Positions 26,201-29,200 of a stretch of 30,224 nt of DNA are shown here, piece by piece (within the stretch, counting starts at the first letter, position 1; each line of letters begins with the position of its first letter). A program made the translations under genes and the position numbers. This DNA comes from Apostichopus californicus. Lineage: Eukaryota; Echinodermata; Holothuroidea; Aspidochirotida; Stichopodidae. Location of the stretch: positions 1 to 30,224 of the forward strand of contig JAIPMN010041521.1 in the NCBI GenBank assembly GCA_020650975.1, written 5' to 3'. Under the pieces are notes generated by a model that saw only the letters and a program-made list of their open reading frames with translations, ran no database searches and was not told the DNA's origin.

Positions 26201-29200
26201 GAGTGAGCTATGATACATTATTGCCAAACAAATGAGAAGAATCTAAGCTTTCAACATTACGTGCTTCTTAAAAATAGGGTCAAGAGAGATGTAAAAAGAA
26301 AACAATCCTTACCACAATACCAAAAGCACTGGTAAAATCATCTAGCATATCATTATTGTAGTTCCCACACAAACCACACAACCTGCCAAAGTAGCTTTCT
26401 TCAACTTTGATCGACAGGTAGGATGCATGATCGTACTGGACCTGAATACCTGATGAAGTGATCGCAATCTGCCAAGAAACGGTACAGAAATTTGTTTCTT
26501 AAACGGTTAAGTATTTTTTATGATTAGTATTTTGTCTCAGTACTATCCCAAATTTTGCAAAGTTGTTAAAAAGAGAGGGTAGGGCTTAATTCATGCTTAC
26601 CACCCTATCACCCCCTTCACATCGCCAATTGTTCAAATATCTTATTTAACACCATGCTGTTTTGAAATATCTTTGAGAATGGCAGGGTATTCAGCAAAAA
26701 TTTTGAAATTTTTCGGCAACTTTTTTTATATTTTATTGTCATCTTTAATGAGGGTAGTCCTGCTCAGTGCAGAAGCACTGCTGTCCAGAGGAGCCCTCAA
26801 TTTCCAGAGGAGCCCTCAAAACTAGTAGGATAATGAAAAATTTGCTGCCAATAATCAGCATGAATGCCAAGGGGTGAGGGTGGGGGTTGGGGGCTCCCAA
26901 AACTTGCTATGTTAAAGAAAATATGCAGGAAGATATTATATGTTTATTAAAGTTTAAGTTATTTATGTATACAGGCACTTTCAAATTGTGCGAATTTGAA
27001 GCTGAAAACCTTCTGGAAACAAAGAAAAGTGACAGATCATAGGGCTTTGTCACCTTGAAATCCACTAAGAGAACCTTTGGCAGGGCCCTGAATCCCTACC
27101 CGAGGCACGGCTTGCATTACCTGCACTACCCCCCCCCCTCCCCCATTTTGCTCTCATTGTGTTGTCTCTTCCACCTACCCCTCTCCAAATGTCTGTTTTA
27201 CATATAAACTTATGAAAATGGAACACTAAATATGCCATATAATTTTCTTATTGGAAAAGAGAGCACTTTCTACCATTTCAGAAATAGGAAATGGAAACAC
27301 TTTTATTTATAATTACACTAGCTGGAAATGGAACAGTTTAATAACAAATTTAGAAGCGAGAAAAAAAAATGACAAAACATTTTACGGACAACTTCACTTA
27401 TGGAACATACTTGAACGGATATGGAACTACTTTTGATTCATAATAAAAGGGGATGGATAAGGGGGTGTGGGAAATACATTCAATTTAACAGAATTAAAAC
27501 AGTTAACCGAGACTTACTGTAAAAGCGCCAGCTCTTTGAAGTCTAACCACATTGGGTACAAACATTGGCAAAGTAACAGCTACACCGTCCAGTGTGACCA
27601 TTCCATCCTCTGTCATGATGATGACCTAGAAAAGAAAGACGAAGATTGCAAAACAGCTTTACACATCATCATGCGTCACATAGACTCCAACAAACTATCA
27701 CTTAATCAACCGAAAACCATTTATAAGAGTAGAGAAATGTATTTCTAACGAGAAATTCCGTATAGTATTTATCATCATCCAATTAAGGGTTTCAACAAGT
27801 ACTGAATGAAACAATTATGATTGTAGAACAGCACATGAAAAAAAGAATGTTTTAACATTGTAAAACATTTTGAGGGATAATCTGCTTATTCTTCTTCCAA
27901 TAAATATCAATTGTTGTCGATACACATTTATAAATGCAACATAAATGCCGTATCAAAACTGCTATCTACAGGCATCGGTTTTGCATCGAATCTGAAAAAA
28001 ATATTTCCTGCCATCTTATAATGAAAAATGTAATCAAAATGTGTTTCATGTTTGGCTCATTTGTATCACACATTGATAACTATTCAGCAATTTTTGTCCA
28101 AATTATAACAAACTATCAACAAAAAATGAAATAAGACAAGATGAACAAAAAAATGCCAAATTACCCACCAATTCTCCGGTCAAGATGGTAACACTCTCAA
28201 CACTGGCCAGTGACGTAGCTGGTTTCACCTTATTTCTGGCGCTCACTGCAAATTGTGGCACTTCAGATAAGCAATCGGACGTGAGCTTATATTCACAAGC
28301 CCCCATGAAATTGTAAACTCTCCCGTCGAACGAGCGATAATGGGGGTCTCCTACCACTGAACAAGATGTGACTGAAGTGAAGGGGAGAAAAACAAAGGGA
28401 ATTGATGACTGTTGCCAGGGGATGAAATGCCTTTTTAATTTCATTTATCGAAATGACCACTGGCAATACAAATCTGTGACTTCCATTGTACACACCTCCT
28501 TTTTGCATTCGCCAAATTACACAACTCCTGATTGTTAGACATTTTTGTTCTTTTGGGGAAAATGATGATGAAGTGTGTCTTGTTTTGTGTGTGATCCAAT
28601 ATGAGAACTTGGCTACACAATAGCAAAATGTATGGCATAGGCACATGCATGCTGTTGTTACCTTTCACTTCTAAATAATATTTGTTCAAATCTTAAACCA
28701 AAGCTTGACAAAACAAATATTGATGCTGAAAATTATCTCACTTTTTTTCTCTTTTTTTTTGGGGGGGGGGGGGGCCTTAGGGATGCATCTATAATCTTTT
28801 AAAGGTATGATCTGATAGTATGCCTAACCGATGTACATTTTCAAATGTCCAGAAATACCTCTAAAAGTAAAGCTAACATGAATTACCTCGCACAAGGGGT
28901 TCTTCAGTTGTTCCTGCATTTGCATCTGGTGTTGATATGGTAACACCTGGAGTTACCATAGCAGTTACACTTGCAGATTCAGCTGTTGACACTTCAACAT
29001 CTAGCGTTGTCTCTACAGTCGAAGATTCAGCTGTTGACACTTCAACATCTGGCGTTGTCGCTACAGTCGAAGATTCAGCTGTTGACACTTCAACATCTGG
29101 CGTTGTCGCTACAGTCGAAGATTCAGCTGTTGACTCTTCAACATCTAGCGTTGTCGCTACAGTCGAAGATTCAGCTGTTGACTCTTCAACATCTAGCGTT

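Noticed and set aside
27251-27748. Plus-strand ORFs overlapping exon 3
   Set aside because: No recognisable domain; exon 3 on the other strand explains the conserved-looking stretch.
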